Assembly (NCBI RefSeq): GCF_029892065.1
Contig: NZ_CP120373.1
Coordinates: 1,547,501 to 1,611,500, forward strand
Source of the DNA: Sinorhizobium garamanticum
GTDB lineage: Bacteria; Pseudomonadota; Alphaproteobacteria; Rhizobiales; Rhizobiaceae
Reading direction: 5' to 3'
Length of the DNA stretch: 64,000 nt
Positions within the stretch are counted from its first letter, which is position 1; every line of letters starts with the position of its first letter. Shown here piece after piece: positions 47,759 through 60,330 of the stretch. The notes beneath the pieces were generated by a model. It was not told the origin of the DNA. It saw only the letters and a program-made list of their open reading frames with translations, and ran no database searches. The translations under genes and the position numbers were made by a program.

Positions 47759-48840
47759 TTTACCGGCGTGACGGTGAAGCCGCGTTGACGTAGGAGCTCG
47801 ACCAGACCTTCCGCGCCGGATAGGTGCAGCGCACCAACGGCCATGAAGGCGTTGCCGCCCTTCAGGAACGGTTCGGCACGTGTCGCCATGATCTTGTTGC
47901 GGTCGATGATGATGCGCTGCTCGAAATCGGCAAAACCGAAGTCCTTTGCCGCAGTCTGCGAGGAAACGGACTTCATCATCGGCATGATCATTCCGGTGTC
48001 GCCGGAAAGATAGAGATCAGTCGTCGTCGCCATGACATCGTCAATCGTCTTGCCGAGCGCCAACGTCTCGATCAGCGCCTGCAGGTGGAGTTCGACAGGC
48101 AGCGAGTCCATTGCCGAAAGCTGCTCGACCAGCGTCTCCAGGCCCTTCAGCGTCTTCCCCTCCCTGACGGCGTCCTCCGCCAGCTTCTTATCGAGGAAGG
48201 AGGCGCCGCCGGCTTTGCGCGAGATCTCGCAGGCCGGAAGCGCGACGAAACTTGCAATCATCCACGGTTTCATCTTGGCGACGAGTGGCAGCGGAATGCC
48301 CCGTTCCTTAAGACCGGTTTCCAGCCGCACGCGATCTTCCGGCTTGAGAAAGTCGTTGATCGTCTTGTCGCCGGCAAACATGGTGAGGTCCGGGTGCATC
48401 ATGATTGCCGCCGCCGCCTTCTTGTCGTCGACGATTTCGTCCGATTCGACGATGACAATTGCCGCCTTGGCAAAGGCGTCGACCGCACCTTCCGGCATCG
48501 CCAAGACGCGTGGGTCGGTGACGTGCATGGTGCCGAGCAGCCAGGAGGGGGCCAATCCTTGGGCTTCGATTTTCCAGAGGAGGCCCTTTCCGTTCGGTAC
48601 CGCGTCGGCCTCCCGGCGCAGCGCGGCGAAGCGCGTCGGGTCCGACTGTTCCAGTCCCGTCAAGATGTTGCTGCCGCCGCAGGCGGACTCTTCGGCAGCG
48701 CGCGCATCCGAAATAGAAAGCAGTGCGGCGATCAGGCTCGCGAGCATCAGAAGATGCAGGGACGCGATCAGCCACGGGGCGCTATCTGCAAGCCTGTCGG
48801 CAAGATTGCGAATGGGTCTTGAGATCGGAAACGTCATCAT
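47755..48840 (-). CDS. TraB/GumN family protein
   Basis: 361 residues from the ATG at 48840; 21 further codons upstream are open without a ribosome site. A hydrophobic signal/anchor (APWLIASLHLLMLASLIAAL) is followed by the TraB/GumN domain: WLLGTMHVTDPRVLAMPEG, TLVEQLSAMD, and the C-terminal FMAVGALHLSGAEGLVELLRQRG with the conserved G-A-x-H-L. Such proteins are thought to be metal-dependent (Tiki-like) proteases; unproven for this clade. The stop codon TAG belongs to the adjacent MITE-like element, so the last residues may have been altered by its insertion. Confidence 0.8.
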   Translation of the reverse strand: MMTFPISRPIRNLADRLADSAPWLIASLHLLMLASLIAALLSISDARAAEESACGGSNILTGLEQSDPTRFAALRREADAVPNGKGLLWKIEAQGLAPSWLLGTMHVTDPRVLAMPEGAVDAFAKAAIVIVESDEIVDDKKAAAAIMMHPDLTMFAGDKTINDFLKPEDRVRLETGLKERGIPLPLVAKMKPWMIASFVALPACEISRKAGGASFLDKKLAEDAVREGKTLKGLETLVEQLSAMDSLPVELHLQALIETLALGKTIDDVMATTTDLYLSGDTGMIMPMMKSVSSQTAAKDFGFADFEQRIIIDRNKIMATRAEPFLKGGNAFMAVGALHLSGAEGLVELLRQRGFTVTPVN

Positions 48841-48988
48841 CGGGCACCGATTCTGCACAGTTCTACTCGAAATGGCACAATTCCGGACGGAAGACCGCCG
48901 CACATCCTGGAACTGCTTTCTCGAACCCTACGCTGCGGTGATCACGGGTTCCTTAACGGGCTTGGTTAATCCGGCACTTCGCCGAATT

Positions 48989-49924
48989 TCAGGCACGTGG
49001 ATGGGCGCGATCGTAAATTTCCAGGAGGCGCGCCGAATCGACGCCTGTGTAGACCTGTGTCGTCGAGAGGCTGGCATGGCCGAGCAGCTCCTGGATGGTG
49101 CGCAGGTCGCCACCGCCGGCGAGAAGATGCGTGGCGAAGGAATGACGCAGGGCGTGTGGTGTTGCCGAATCTGGAAGACCGAGGGCGGCGCGCAGTTTCT
49201 GCATCTCGCGCTGTATGATGGCCGGCTGAAGCGTGGCGCCGCGGGCACCGCGGAACAGCGGTACATCAGCGGCGAGGTGGTAGGGGCAAATCCTGGTGTA
49301 GTTGGCCACGGCCTCGGTCGCGGCGGCAATGAGCGGGACGATTCGCGTCTTGCCGCCCTTGCCGCTGACACGCAGCGATGAGCTGGCGCCGGCAAAATCA
49401 TTGGGCGTAAGCGCGAGCGCTTCCGATATGCGCAGGCCGCAGCCGTAGAGAAGCGTCAGAACGGCCGCATTGCGGGCGGCGATCCACGGTTCTTCCGCAA
49501 GCTGCGCGTCCGCCGTAACGACCTTCAGCGCGTCGCGGTCTGTCAACGGTTTCGGGAGGGATTTCGGCTGCTTCGGCGAGCGCACAGCCTGAGCGCCCGC
49601 GGCGTTGGCAAGGCCATTTTTCTCCAGATAACGCAGGAAAGAGCGCAGGCCCGCAAGCCCGCGTCCCAGCGTGCGCGCGCCCGCACCGTGTTTGCGCCGC
49701 TGTGCAAGGAAGCCGCGCAGATCGGCCGGACGCAAACTGCGGATATCCTCCAGGCGCGGCGGCCCGGCGAGATGGCCCGTCAGGAAAGTCAGGAACTGCC
49801 GGGTGTCGCGCTCATAGGCCTCGACCGTCTTTGCGGACAGGCGGCGCTCCTTCGTGAGACTCGCCAGCCAGCGCTGGCGTTCCGCCATGACTTCGGGGTG
49901 ACCAATTACAAGAAGCTCGTTCAT
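48989..49924 (-). CDS. xerC: Tyrosine recombinase XerC
   Basis: 311 residues from the ATG with GGAG upstream. N-terminal SAM-like core-binding domain (residues ~12-110) and catalytic domain with Arg165 (CGLRISEAL), Lys (SGKGGKTR), His257-x-x-Arg260 (HALRHSFATH), His283 (LLGHASL) and the nucleophile Tyr292 (TTQVYT). Length and context (next to priA region, no integrase-like element borders) fit the chromosome-dimer-resolving XerC rather than a phage integrase. Confidence 0.9.
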   Translation of the reverse strand: MNELLVIGHPEVMAERQRWLASLTKERRLSAKTVEAYERDTRQFLTFLTGHLAGPPRLEDIRSLRPADLRGFLAQRRKHGAGARTLGRGLAGLRSFLRYLEKNGLANAAGAQAVRSPKQPKSLPKPLTDRDALKVVTADAQLAEEPWIAARNAAVLTLLYGCGLRISEALALTPNDFAGASSSLRVSGKGGKTRIVPLIAAATEAVANYTRICPYHLAADVPLFRGARGATLQPAIIQREMQKLRAALGLPDSATPHALRHSFATHLLAGGGDLRTIQELLGHASLSTTQVYTGVDSARLLEIYDRAHPRA

Positions 49925-50076
49925 CGTCGCTCCGGCGATTTCGTGTGCCGTACACAATGTCGCCGGGCGTCTTATGTTTTTGCTAACGCACTTCTTTTTG
50001 CTGTCGCACCCTTGGAATTTGTCATTGTTCGATCATATTGAACTGCGATGGTCGATCAGCAAACGCGGATGAGACT

Positions 50077-50991
50077 ATGGCGAGACGGGATATGGGGGAC
50101 GGATTCGCGCACTTTGCTGAGGCCATTGCCCTGGTTTCACAAGGGCAGCCCGGCCATATCGTCGACACGCTGATTGCCGAGCGCGGCAAGAAGATCGTCC
50201 GGCATCCGTTGTGGCCGGTGATGCGCCCCTTTCTCTACACGCTGCTCAACTATCGCAAGGCGATCGAATTCGCCGATGCGGTCGCCAACATGCAGGGCTT
50301 TCAGGCGTTCGAGCACTTGAGCTCGCTGCTTTCGCTCGACATTCGCGTCGACAAGGCCGAGCGCATCCCGGCAAAAGGCGGCTTTCTCCTTGTCAGCAAT
50401 CATCCGACCGGCATTGCCGACGGCATAGCGGTCTTCGATCTTTTGAAGTCCCGCCGACCGGACATGATGTTCTTTGCGAATCGCGACGCGATCAGGGTCA
50501 ATCCGCGATTCGTCGAGATGGTCATCCCGGTCGAATGGCGCGAAGAATACAAGAGCAAGCTCAAGGCCCGCGAAACGTTGCAGGTCACCAATCGCGCCAT
50601 CGAAGAGGGCAAGGCAACCGTGCTTTTCCCTTCGGGCCGTATCGCCTACTGGGCCGATGGGCGCCTCAACGAACGTCCATGGAAAAGCTCCGCCGTCGGT
50701 TTCGCGCGCAAGTACGGTCTGCCGATTCTGCCGGTGCATATGGGCGCGCGCAATTCCGGTCTCTTCTACTGGTTCGCCAAATGGTCGACGGAACTGCGCG
50801 ACATGACGGTGTTCCATGAACTTCTGAACAAGAAGGGCGACCTTTTCGATTTTCGCGTCGGCAATCTGATCGCGCCCGAAGCGCTCGACGGCGATCCGGC
50901 AGAGGTCACGCGTGCGCTGGAAAGACATACAGTCTTCAACCTCGCGGCCGATAGCGATGCCGTGTTCCAGCCGTCGGTCAGCCAGATCTGA
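50077..50991 (+). CDS. PlsC-like acyltransferase (hemolysin-type)
   Basis: 304 residues from the ATG at 50077, preceded by GGATGAG; a TTG at 50038 would add 13 residues. The acyltransferase motif is NHPTGIADG (His to Asp spacing of five, as in the NHPLGGLDG group) and the second block is VLFPSGRIAYW (in place of FPEGTRS). PVHMGARNSGLFYW matches the fourth block. It should transfer acyl groups to a lysolipid-like acceptor at the membrane; substrate not known. Confidence 0.78.
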   Translation: MARRDMGDGFAHFAEAIALVSQGQPGHIVDTLIAERGKKIVRHPLWPVMRPFLYTLLNYRKAIEFADAVANMQGFQAFEHLSSLLSLDIRVDKAERIPAKGGFLLVSNHPTGIADGIAVFDLLKSRRPDMMFFANRDAIRVNPRFVEMVIPVEWREEYKSKLKARETLQVTNRAIEEGKATVLFPSGRIAYWADGRLNERPWKSSAVGFARKYGLPILPVHMGARNSGLFYWFAKWSTELRDMTVFHELLNKKGDLFDFRVGNLIAPEALDGDPAEVTRALERHTVFNLAADSDAVFQPSVSQI

Positions 50992-51014
50992 ACGGCACGG
51001 CTCTCTCCATGTCC

Positions 51015-51122
51015 GCCCCACATCCGGCCTGCCGGCCACCTTCTCCGCAAGCGGGGCGAAGGAGCTTCGCGGCGCCGCTGAAAATCCCCTCGCTCCGCTT
51101 GCGGGGAAGGGCGGGTGAGGGG
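51015..51122. repeat. RIME-like intergenic mosaic element, copy 3
   Basis: Begins GCCCCACATCCGGCCTGCCGG and ends GGAAGGGCGGGTGAGGGGC. Two stem-loops as in the copies at 9270 and 13153, with more substitutions. Confidence 0.7.
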
Positions 51123-51155
51123 CAAGCGGCACCAACCGCGATGGATAGACCAATT

Positions 51156-51182
51156 AAAAAGGCCCCGCATCGCTGCGAGGCC
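51156..51182 (-). terminator. Intrinsic terminator of tal
   Basis: Read on the minus strand: GGCCTCGCA, loop GCGA, TGCGGGGCC (nine pairs, one wobble) followed by TTTTT. It lies 22 bases past the tal stop. Confidence 0.85.
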
Positions 51183-51204
51183 CCTTCTAGATTCCAGTCG
51201 CCGA

Positions 51205-51858
51205 TCAGCCGATCTTCTGGCCGGTCTTTGCCCAGTCGGCCAGGAACATTTCCAGGCCCTTGTCCGTCAGCGGGTGCTTGACGAGCGCCTTCAGCGTTGC
51301 CGGCGGTGCGGTGACGACGTCGGCGCCGATGAGAGCGGCTTCCTTGACGTGGTTGACCGTGCGCACGGAGGCGGCGAGGATTTCCGTCTCGTAGCCGTAG
51401 TTGTCGAAGATGTGGCGGATTTCACGGATGAGGTCCATGCCGTCGAAGGCGATATCGTCGAGGCGGCCAATGAAGGGCGAGACGAAGGTAGCGCCGGCCT
51501 TGGCGGCAAGCAGCGCCTGGTTGGCGGAGAAGCAGAGGGTGACGTTCGTCTGGTGACCGTCCGAGGTCAGCGCCTTGCAGGCCTTGAGGCCGTCAAGCGT
51601 CAGCGGGACCTTGATGCAGATGTTGTCGGCGATCTTCGAAAGGGCGGCCGCCTCCTTCATCATCTCGCTGTATTCGGTTGCCGTCACTTCCGCAGAAACC
51701 GGTCCCTCGACGATCGAGCAGATTTCCTTGGTGACTTCAACGATGTCGCGGCCCGACTTCAGGATGAGCGACGGGTTCGTGGTGACGCCGTCGAGCAGGC
51801 CGAGGTCATTCAGTTCCCGGATTTCCTTCACATCGGCGGTATCAACGAAAAATTTCAT
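51205..51858 (-). CDS. tal: Transaldolase (short, TalC/fructose-6-phosphate aldolase-like type)
   Basis: 217 residues from the ATG of [20 protein letters not shown], with GGAG 8 bases upstream. Schiff-base Lys83 in [17 protein letters not shown] near residue 27 and [12 protein letters not shown] near the end are typical of subfamily 3B. It links the pentose-phosphate pathway with glycolysis intermediates. The protein can be annotated as transaldolase or as fructose-6-phosphate aldolase; sequence alone does not settle this. Confidence 0.92.
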   Translation of the reverse strand: MKFFVDTADVKEIRELNDLGLLDGVTTNPSLILKSGRDIVEVTKEICSIVEGPVSAEVTATEYSEMMKEAAALSKIADNICIKVPLTLDGLKACKALTSDGHQTNVTLCFSANQALLAAKAGATFVSPFIGRLDDIAFDGMDLIREIRHIFDNYGYETEILAASVRTVNHVKEAALIGADVVTAPPATLKALVKHPLTDKGLEMFLADWAKTGQKIG

Positions 51859-52037
51859 GGAGGTGTCTCCCTTGGGGCATGATTGCCGTTGGGGCGCATA
51901 TCTGCCGGCCGGAAAATCCGCGGGCAGAAACCGCGCGTTGAAACTCTGATGGAACCGTGACAAACCCTGCTATCCACAAGGCAGCGGTTCGCTGCGCAGT
52001 TTTCTTTAACTGAAAGCGGTGGCAAGGTCACGGCAAA

Positions 52038-54242
52038 ATGACTCTTGATTCAACCGATTTATTCGGGGCCGTATTCGACCGCCGCATTGTGCCCGTCCTG
52101 GTGCCGATGCCGGCGCCGAGGGCCTATTCCTATGTGGTGCCGGATGGCATGGCGGTCGAGCCGGGATCGATCGTGCAGGTGCCGCTGGGGCCGCGTTTCG
52201 TCGTGGGCGTCGTTTGGGACGGTGCCGACGATGGTGCGGTCGATCCGAAGAAATTGAAGCAGATCGAGAAGGTGTTCGACTGCCCGCCGCTGACGGGCGA
52301 CATGCGGGCCTTTCTCGATTGGGTGGCGGCCTATACGGTGACACCGCCCGGCCTCGTCGCACGCATGGCGTTGCGTGCGCCGACGGCATTCGATCCGGAG
52401 CCGATGGTGGAAGCGCTGCGGCTGACGGACCAACGGCCGGAGCGTATGACATCGGCGCGCGAACGGGTCATTGCGGCGGCAAGCGACGGTTTTTCCTGGA
52501 CGCGGTCTGGGCTCGCGCATGCGGCGGGCGTTTCTTCCAGCGTCGTCGACGGACTTACCGCGCGGGGCGTGTTCGAAACCGTCTTCATGCCGCCGCCACC
52601 CGTTGTCGCCCCGCCCGATCCGTGTTTCGCCGCTCCCCGGCTGGAGGGCGCGCAGAAAAGCGCCGCGGCCGATCTGCTGGCGGCAGTGGAAGAGAGAAGA
52701 TTCTCCGTTTCGCTCATCGACGGCATTACCGGCTCCGGCAAGACCGAGGTCTATTTCGAGGCGATCGCCGCGACCTTGCGTGCCGGCAAGCAGGTGCTGA
52801 TCCTGCTGCCGGAAATCGCGCTTACCGCAAGTTTCCTCGAACGCTTCCAGGACCGCTTCGGTGCAAAGCCGGCGGAATGGCATTCGGACCTCGCACCGCG
52901 AACGCGCGAGAAGGTGTGGCGGCAGGTGACGACGGGCCAGGTGCGTGTCGTTGCCGGCGCCCGCTCGGCGCTGTTCCTGCCTTTCGAGGATCTTGGCTTG
53001 ATCATCGTCGACGAGGAACACGATCCCGCCTACAAGCAGGAGGACCGCGTCTTCTACAATGCCCGCGATATGGCCGTGGTGCGCGGGCGGATCAGTGGCT
53101 TTCCGGTCGTGCTCGTCTCGGCAACGCCGTCCGTCGAAAGCCGCGTTAACGGCGAGATGGGCCGCTACAGGCCGATCCACCTGCCGACGCGCTTCGGCGA
53201 TGCGGCGCTGCCGCATCTCGGCGTCGTCGACATGCGCCGCCATCCGCCCGAACGCGGTGGCTTTCTTTCGCCGGTGCTCCTCAACCAGATCGGCAAGGCG
53301 ATCGGCCGCAGCGAACAGGCGCTCTTGTTTTTGAACCGGCGCGGCTACGCGCCCTTGACGCTCTGCCGTGTCTGCGGCCATCGGTTCCAGTGCCCGGACT
53401 GCTCGAGCTGGCTCGTCGAGCACCGCTTCCGCGGCCAGATCCAGTGCCATCACTGCGGCTACTCCGAAAGGACGCCGGAAGCCTGCCCAGAATGCGGCAC
53501 GCTCGATCATCTGGTCGCCTGCGGCCCCGGGGTCGAGCGTATTGCCGAGGAGGTCGAGCGGCATTTTCCCGAGGCCCGGACGATTGTGCTCTCGTCCGAC
53601 CTGATGGGTGTCAAACGGCTGAGGCTGGAACTGGAGGCGATCGCACGTGGCGAGGCGGACATCGTTATCGGCACGCAGCTCGTCGCCAAGGGCCATAACT
53701 TCCCGATGATGACGCTGGTCGGCATCGTTGACGCCGATCTCGGTCTCGCCAATGGCGATCCGCGGGCGGCGGAGCGGACGTTCCAGCTGCTCTCGCAGGT
53801 GACGGGGCGCGCCGGGCGGACGGGCCTGAAGAGCCTTGGCCTGCTGCAGACCTACCAGCCGCAGCACCCGGTGATGCAGGCGATCGTCTCGGGTGATTCG
53901 GACGCCTTCTACGAGCGCGAGATCAACGAGCGGGAACGCGCCGCCCTGCCGCCCTTCGGCCGGCTAGCCTCGATCATCGTGTCGGCCGACACGCGCAACG
54001 ACGCCGAAAGCCATGCGCGCGGCTTGCGTATGGCCGCCCCGCGTGTCGACGGCATCTCGATCCTCGGTCCGGCCGAGGCGCCGCTTGCGCTTATCCGTGG
54101 TCGCCACCGCTTCCGCCTGCTCGTCCACGGACGGCGCAACAGCGACATGCAGGCCTTCGTCAAGGCGATGATTGCCGGCGGGCCCAAGGAGAGGGGATCG
54201 ATCAGCGTGCAGCTCGACATCGATCCGCAGAGTTTTCTGTGA
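52038..54242 (+). CDS. priA: Primosomal protein N' (replication-restart helicase PriA)
   Basis: 734 residues. N-terminal 3'-DNA-binding domain (VPVLVPMPAPRAYSYVVPDG), Walker A GITGSGKT (229-236), DEEH helicase box (IIVDEEHDPAYKQ), and zinc-binding region with paired cysteines (CRVCGHRFQCPDC ... CHHCG ... CPECG). Rebuilds replication forks after damage. Its ATG lies 179 bases from the divergent tal gene. Confidence 0.96.
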   Translation: MTLDSTDLFGAVFDRRIVPVLVPMPAPRAYSYVVPDGMAVEPGSIVQVPLGPRFVVGVVWDGADDGAVDPKKLKQIEKVFDCPPLTGDMRAFLDWVAAYTVTPPGLVARMALRAPTAFDPEPMVEALRLTDQRPERMTSARERVIAAASDGFSWTRSGLAHAAGVSSSVVDGLTARGVFETVFMPPPPVVAPPDPCFAAPRLEGAQKSAAADLLAAVEERRFSVSLIDGITGSGKTEVYFEAIAATLRAGKQVLILLPEIALTASFLERFQDRFGAKPAEWHSDLAPRTREKVWRQVTTGQVRVVAGARSALFLPFEDLGLIIVDEEHDPAYKQEDRVFYNARDMAVVRGRISGFPVVLVSATPSVESRVNGEMGRYRPIHLPTRFGDAALPHLGVVDMRRHPPERGGFLSPVLLNQIGKAIGRSEQALLFLNRRGYAPLTLCRVCGHRFQCPDCSSWLVEHRFRGQIQCHHCGYSERTPEACPECGTLDHLVACGPGVERIAEEVERHFPEARTIVLSSDLMGVKRLRLELEAIARGEADIVIGTQLVAKGHNFPMMTLVGIVDADLGLANGDPRAAERTFQLLSQVTGRAGRTGLKSLGLLQTYQPQHPVMQAIVSGDSDAFYEREINERERAALPPFGRLASIIVSADTRNDAESHARGLRMAAPRVDGISILGPAEAPLALIRGRHRFRLLVHGRRNSDMQAFVKAMIAGGPKERGSISVQLDIDPQSFL

Positions 54243-54372
54243 TCGATGGTTCGAACGCAACGGAGCGGATTCACATCGGCGCCGACATGCGCTAGACCTC
54301 CCCCGGTGCTGCGTCTGCGAGGAATCACGCGAGCGCGACGCCAACGGGGATGATTCCATCAGCGGGGACGGC

Positions 54373-54759
54373 ATGGAGTTCTACATTCCGACGGAAACCG
54401 GGGAGTTTCTGGCATTTTGCGCGGCGGCGGCCGCGACCCTCATCGGCCTTGTCATGCTCTTTGCACCGCGTGTTGCGTTTCGTGCAGCCGGCATCGGCAT
54501 TGCCGAAGGGCGCCGCGGCGGGCTTGCGGAAGCGCGCTCCACTATGGGCGGCATGCATGTCGGTCTCGGCCTCGGCGCCATCCTGCTCGGCCAGCCGATG
54601 GTCTATCTTGCCGTCGGCGCTGCCTTCGCGCTCGCTGCGTTTGGCCGCATCCTGTCGATAATGAGCGACAATGGTGGGACACTTTTCAACTGGATCGCCC
54701 TTGCCATTCAGGCGGTGCTTGCGATCCTGCCGCTTGCTTACGTTTTCGGGCTGATCTGA
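54373..54759 (+). CDS. Small four-helix membrane protein
   Basis: 128 residues from the ATG of MEFYIPTETGEFLAFCAAAA. Four hydrophobic helices, with RSTMGGMHVGLGLGAILLGQ between helices 1 and 2-3 and GRILSIMSDNGGTLFNW before the last. The pattern is like DUF4345-type proteins. I also recall a rhizobial family named for a role in phage infection (AGROH133_08824) that may be the same; I could not check this. No operon partner: priA ends 130 bases upstream. Confidence 0.62.
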   Translation: MEFYIPTETGEFLAFCAAAAATLIGLVMLFAPRVAFRAAGIGIAEGRRGGLAEARSTMGGMHVGLGLGAILLGQPMVYLAVGAAFALAAFGRILSIMSDNGGTLFNWIALAIQAVLAILPLAYVFGLI

Positions 54760-55008
54760 GGCGTGTAGACGCGGTTTCAACGTTGCGTTCGGGATTTACG
54801 GCAAAATTCGCCCCACGGGGTCGACTTATGCCGCATTCCTGCCGTTGGCGTGTTGCGAGTCCAAACATCCTATGCTAGACGAACCGCGAATTGCGGGGGA
54901 ACTGGGTCGGAACGGCCTCGATATCCTGCAAGTTATTGCAGCAAATTCAAGATGTTAAGTCAACGGTTCGCCGCAGCTGACGTTCTTGGATGAATTTGAG
55001 AGAAGCTT

Positions 55009-55575
55009 GTGCCCGTGGCAGACACATCCCAGCTTATTTCCGGTGTTGCAGAAAGATATGCGTCCTCGCTCTTCGAGCTCGCTCTCGAGGCAGGTTCGAT
55101 CGATGCGGTCGGTGCCGATCTTAATCGCGTCCAGGCGCTGATCGACGGCAGCGATGATCTCAAGCGCCTGATCGTGAGCCCCGTCTTTTCTGCCGAGGAC
55201 CAGTTCAAGGCCATTTCCGCGGTCGCCGAGAAGGCTGGTATTTCCGGTCTGGTCGGCAACTTCCTCAAGGTCGTCGCCCGTAACCGCCGCCTCTTTGCGC
55301 TGCCGGGCATTATCAAGGCATTCCGCCTGATTGCTGCGCGCCACCGCGGCGAGATTTCCGCCGACGTCACGTCGGCGCATGCGCTGACACAGGCGCAGGA
55401 AACTGAATTGAAGGCGACGCTCAAGGGCGTCACCGGCAAAGACGTGGCGGTCAACGTCACCGTCGACCCGTCTATTCTTGGAGGTCTGATCGTCAAGGTC
55501 GGTTCCGGCCAGATTGACACCTCCCTTCGCACCAAACTCTCTACCCTTAAGCTTGCACTGAAAGAGGTCGGCTGA
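55009..55575 (+). CDS. atpH: ATP synthase F1 delta subunit
   Basis: 188 residues starting at a GTG ([20 protein letters not shown]); a second GTG two codons later is possible. Connects F1 to the b-subunit stalk. [13 protein letters not shown] at the start and [20 protein letters not shown] at the end are the OSCP/delta signatures. First gene of the F1 operon; a small palindrome (CTGCAA-GTTA-TTGCAG at 54926-54941) lies in the 249-base leader. The F0 genes are not in this window, as usual in alphaproteobacteria. Confidence 0.95.
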   Translation: MPVADTSQLISGVAERYASSLFELALEAGSIDAVGADLNRVQALIDGSDDLKRLIVSPVFSAEDQFKAISAVAEKAGISGLVGNFLKVVARNRRLFALPGIIKAFRLIAARHRGEISADVTSAHALTQAQETELKATLKGVTGKDVAVNVTVDPSILGGLIVKVGSGQIDTSLRTKLSTLKLALKEVG

Positions 55576-57104
55576 TGGATATCCGCGCCGCGGAAATTTC
55601 CGCAATTCTCAAAGATCAGATCAAAAATTTCGGCCAGGAAGCAGAAGTCTCCGAAGTTGGCCAGGTGCTTTCCGTCGGTGACGGTATCGCCCGCGTCTAC
55701 GGCCTCGACAACGTTCAGGCAGGCGAGATGGTCGAATTCCCGGGTGGAATTCGCGGCATGGCGCTGAACCTCGAAGCCGACAACGTCGGTGTGGTTATCT
55801 TCGGCTCCGACCGTGACATCAAGGAAGGCGACACCGTCAAGCGGACCGGCGCCATCGTGGACGTCCCGGTTGGTCCGGAACTGCTTGGCCGCGTCGTCGA
55901 CGCGCTCGGCAACCCGATCGACGGCAAGGGCCCGATCAACGCCAAGCAGCGCTCCCGCGTTGACATCAAGGCGCCGGGCATCATTCCGCGTAAGTCGGTT
56001 CACGAGCCGATGTCGACCGGCCTTAAGGCGATCGACGCCCTCATCCCGGTCGGTCGCGGCCAGCGCGAGCTCGTCATCGGCGACCGCCAGACCGGCAAGA
56101 CCGCGATCATCCTCGACACCTTCCTGAACCAAAAGCCGATCCACGACAACGGCCCGGAACAGGACAAGCTCTACTGCGTCTACGTCGCTATCGGCCAGAA
56201 GCGCTCGACCGTCGCTCAGTTCGTCAAGGTTCTCGAAGAGCGTGGCGCGCTGCAGTACTCGATCATCGTTGCTGCTACCGCCTCCGACCCGGCTCCGATG
56301 CAGTATCTCGCTCCGTTCGCCGGCTGCACGATGGGCGAATACTTCCGCGATAACGGCAAGCACGCGCTGATCGGCTATGACGACCTTTCCAAGCAGGCTG
56401 TCGCCTACCGCCAGATGTCGTTGCTCTTGCGCCGCCCGCCGGGCCGCGAGGCCTATCCCGGCGACGTTTTCTACCTGCATTCGCGCCTGCTGGAGCGCGC
56501 TGCAAAGCTCAACGAAGACAGTGGTGCCGGCTCGCTGACGGCTCTGCCGGTTATCGAGACGCAGGGCAACGACGTGTCCGCGTTCATCCCGACCAACGTG
56601 ATCTCGATCACCGACGGCCAGATCTTCCTTGAAACCGACCTGTTCTACCAGGGCATCCGTCCGGCCGTTAACGTCGGTCTGTCGGTCTCGCGCGTCGGCT
56701 CCTCGGCGCAGATCAAGGCGATGAAGCAGGTCGCAGGCTCGATCAAGGGCGAACTCGCGCAGTACCGCGAAATGGCGGCGTTCGCGCAATTCGGCTCGGA
56801 CCTCGATGCTGCAACGCAGCGCCTCTTGAACCGCGGTGCTCGCCTGACTGAACTCCTGAAGCAGCCGCAGTTCTCGCCGCTGAAGACGGAAGAGCAGGTG
56901 GCGGTGATCTTCGCCGGCGTCAACGGCTACCTCGACAAGCTGCCGGTCAACCAGGTCGGCAAGTTCGAGCAGGGCCTGCTTTCCTACCTGCGTTCGGAAG
57001 GCAAGGACGTGCTGGAAACGATCCGCACGGAAAAGGCGATTTCCGACGACACCAAGGGCAAGCTGAAGGCTGCTATCGACACCTTCGCCAAGTCTTTCGC
57101 CTGA
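55575..57104 (+). CDS. atpA: ATP synthase F1 alpha subunit
   Basis: 509 residues; the ATG overlaps the atpH stop (TGATG). Non-catalytic nucleotide site with Walker A GDRQTGKT (169-176); [21 protein letters not shown] and the arginine-finger segment [20 protein letters not shown] are intact. Membrane-peripheral hexamer with AtpD. Confidence 0.98.
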   Translation: MDIRAAEISAILKDQIKNFGQEAEVSEVGQVLSVGDGIARVYGLDNVQAGEMVEFPGGIRGMALNLEADNVGVVIFGSDRDIKEGDTVKRTGAIVDVPVGPELLGRVVDALGNPIDGKGPINAKQRSRVDIKAPGIIPRKSVHEPMSTGLKAIDALIPVGRGQRELVIGDRQTGKTAIILDTFLNQKPIHDNGPEQDKLYCVYVAIGQKRSTVAQFVKVLEERGALQYSIIVAATASDPAPMQYLAPFAGCTMGEYFRDNGKHALIGYDDLSKQAVAYRQMSLLLRRPPGREAYPGDVFYLHSRLLERAAKLNEDSGAGSLTALPVIETQGNDVSAFIPTNVISITDGQIFLETDLFYQGIRPAVNVGLSVSRVGSSAQIKAMKQVAGSIKGELAQYREMAAFAQFGSDLDAATQRLLNRGARLTELLKQPQFSPLKTEEQVAVIFAGVNGYLDKLPVNQVGKFEQGLLSYLRSEGKDVLETIRTEKAISDDTKGKLKAAIDTFAKSFA

Positions 57105-57131
57105 GCGGATTTCATTTAGGACGGACAACGG

Positions 57132-59551
<2,420 letters not shown>

Positions 59552-59561
59552 TTTGCATCGT

Positions 59562-59595
59562 AAACCGTGGCGTGAACATTTCGCGCCACGGTTTT
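59562..59595 (+). terminator. Terminator-like hairpin between atpD and atpC
   Basis: AAACCGTGGCG (59562-59572), 11-base loop, CGCCACGGTTT (59584-59594), then TTCATTCT. A perfect 11-bp stem ending in T4, placed 11 bases after atpD and 79 before atpC. It may attenuate transcription of atpC or shield the upstream mRNA end. Confidence 0.7.
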
Positions 59596-59673
59596 CATTC
59601 TGCCGCCAAGAGCGGCGGAGAACATGCCACAGCCGCTGCCAACGGGTGGCGCGCGCACCAGAAGTGAATGGTC

Positions 59674-60078
59674 ATGGCCGACAGTTTCAATTTTGAGCTT
59701 GTTTCCCCCGAGCGCCTGCTGCTTTCGGAAAAGGTGACGGAGGTCGTCATCCCGGCAACCGAGGGCGAGATGACCGTGATGGCCAATCACGCGCCGACGA
59801 TGACGACCGTCAAGCCGGGCGTGGTTACCGTGAAGATGGCTGACGGCAAGACCGAGCGCTTTGCGGTTTTCGGCGGTTTCGCCGACATCCTGCCGACCGG
59901 TTGCACGCTGCTCGCCGAGTCCGCCGTCCACGTCGATGAACTCGATCGGACGGTGCTGGAAAACCGCATCGACGCAGTTCGCGCCGAACTGGAAGGCGCG
60001 GGCGACGAGAAGAAAACTCGTCTCGAGCAATTTATCGCCGAACTGACGAAGCTCGGGGAGATCGTCATCCCGGCCTGA
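59674..60078 (+). CDS. atpC: ATP synthase F1 epsilon subunit
   Basis: 134 residues from the ATG of MADSFNFELVSPERLLLSEK; an ATG two codons earlier is closer to an AGAAGTG and is also possible. N-terminal beta barrel (VVIPATEGEMTVMANHAP) and C-terminal helices (DRTVLENRIDAVRAEL). Regulates ATP hydrolysis by F1. Followed by a strong terminator. Confidence 0.96.
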   Translation: MADSFNFELVSPERLLLSEKVTEVVIPATEGEMTVMANHAPTMTTVKPGVVTVKMADGKTERFAVFGGFADILPTGCTLLAESAVHVDELDRTVLENRIDAVRAELEGAGDEKKTRLEQFIAELTKLGEIVIPA

Positions 60079-60111
60079 AAGGGACATCCCGACAAGGGAT
60101 AATGCCTATCG

Positions 60112-60136
60112 AACCCCGCCTCGAGCGGGGTTTTTC
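60112..60136 (+). terminator. Intrinsic terminator of the atp operon
   Basis: AACCCCGC (60112-60119), loop CTCGA, GCGGGGTT (60125-60132) with T5 continuing to 60135. 34 bases after the atpC stop. Confidence 0.9.
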
Positions 60137-60330
60137 GTGCGCTCGGCAAGGCCGACGCGAAATATTTCTCTCAGGCGTCGCGAAGCGTTCGTGATGGCGC
60201 TTCCTCCCGGCCGCGAGGCGCGGCGCCGCCTATTTCATTTTTCTCGGGAACCAGATGCTGTGCTCGGCGGGCGTCTCACAATGAGACCACAGCGGCGTCT
60301 CTTGCGCTCGCGTGCCGTAACGTCCGGTGA

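Noticed and set aside
48989..49924. Tyrosine recombinase as integrase of a genomic island
   Set aside because: The protein has XerC length and motifs, there is no adjacent tRNA or attachment-site repeat, and the surrounding genes are housekeeping genes.
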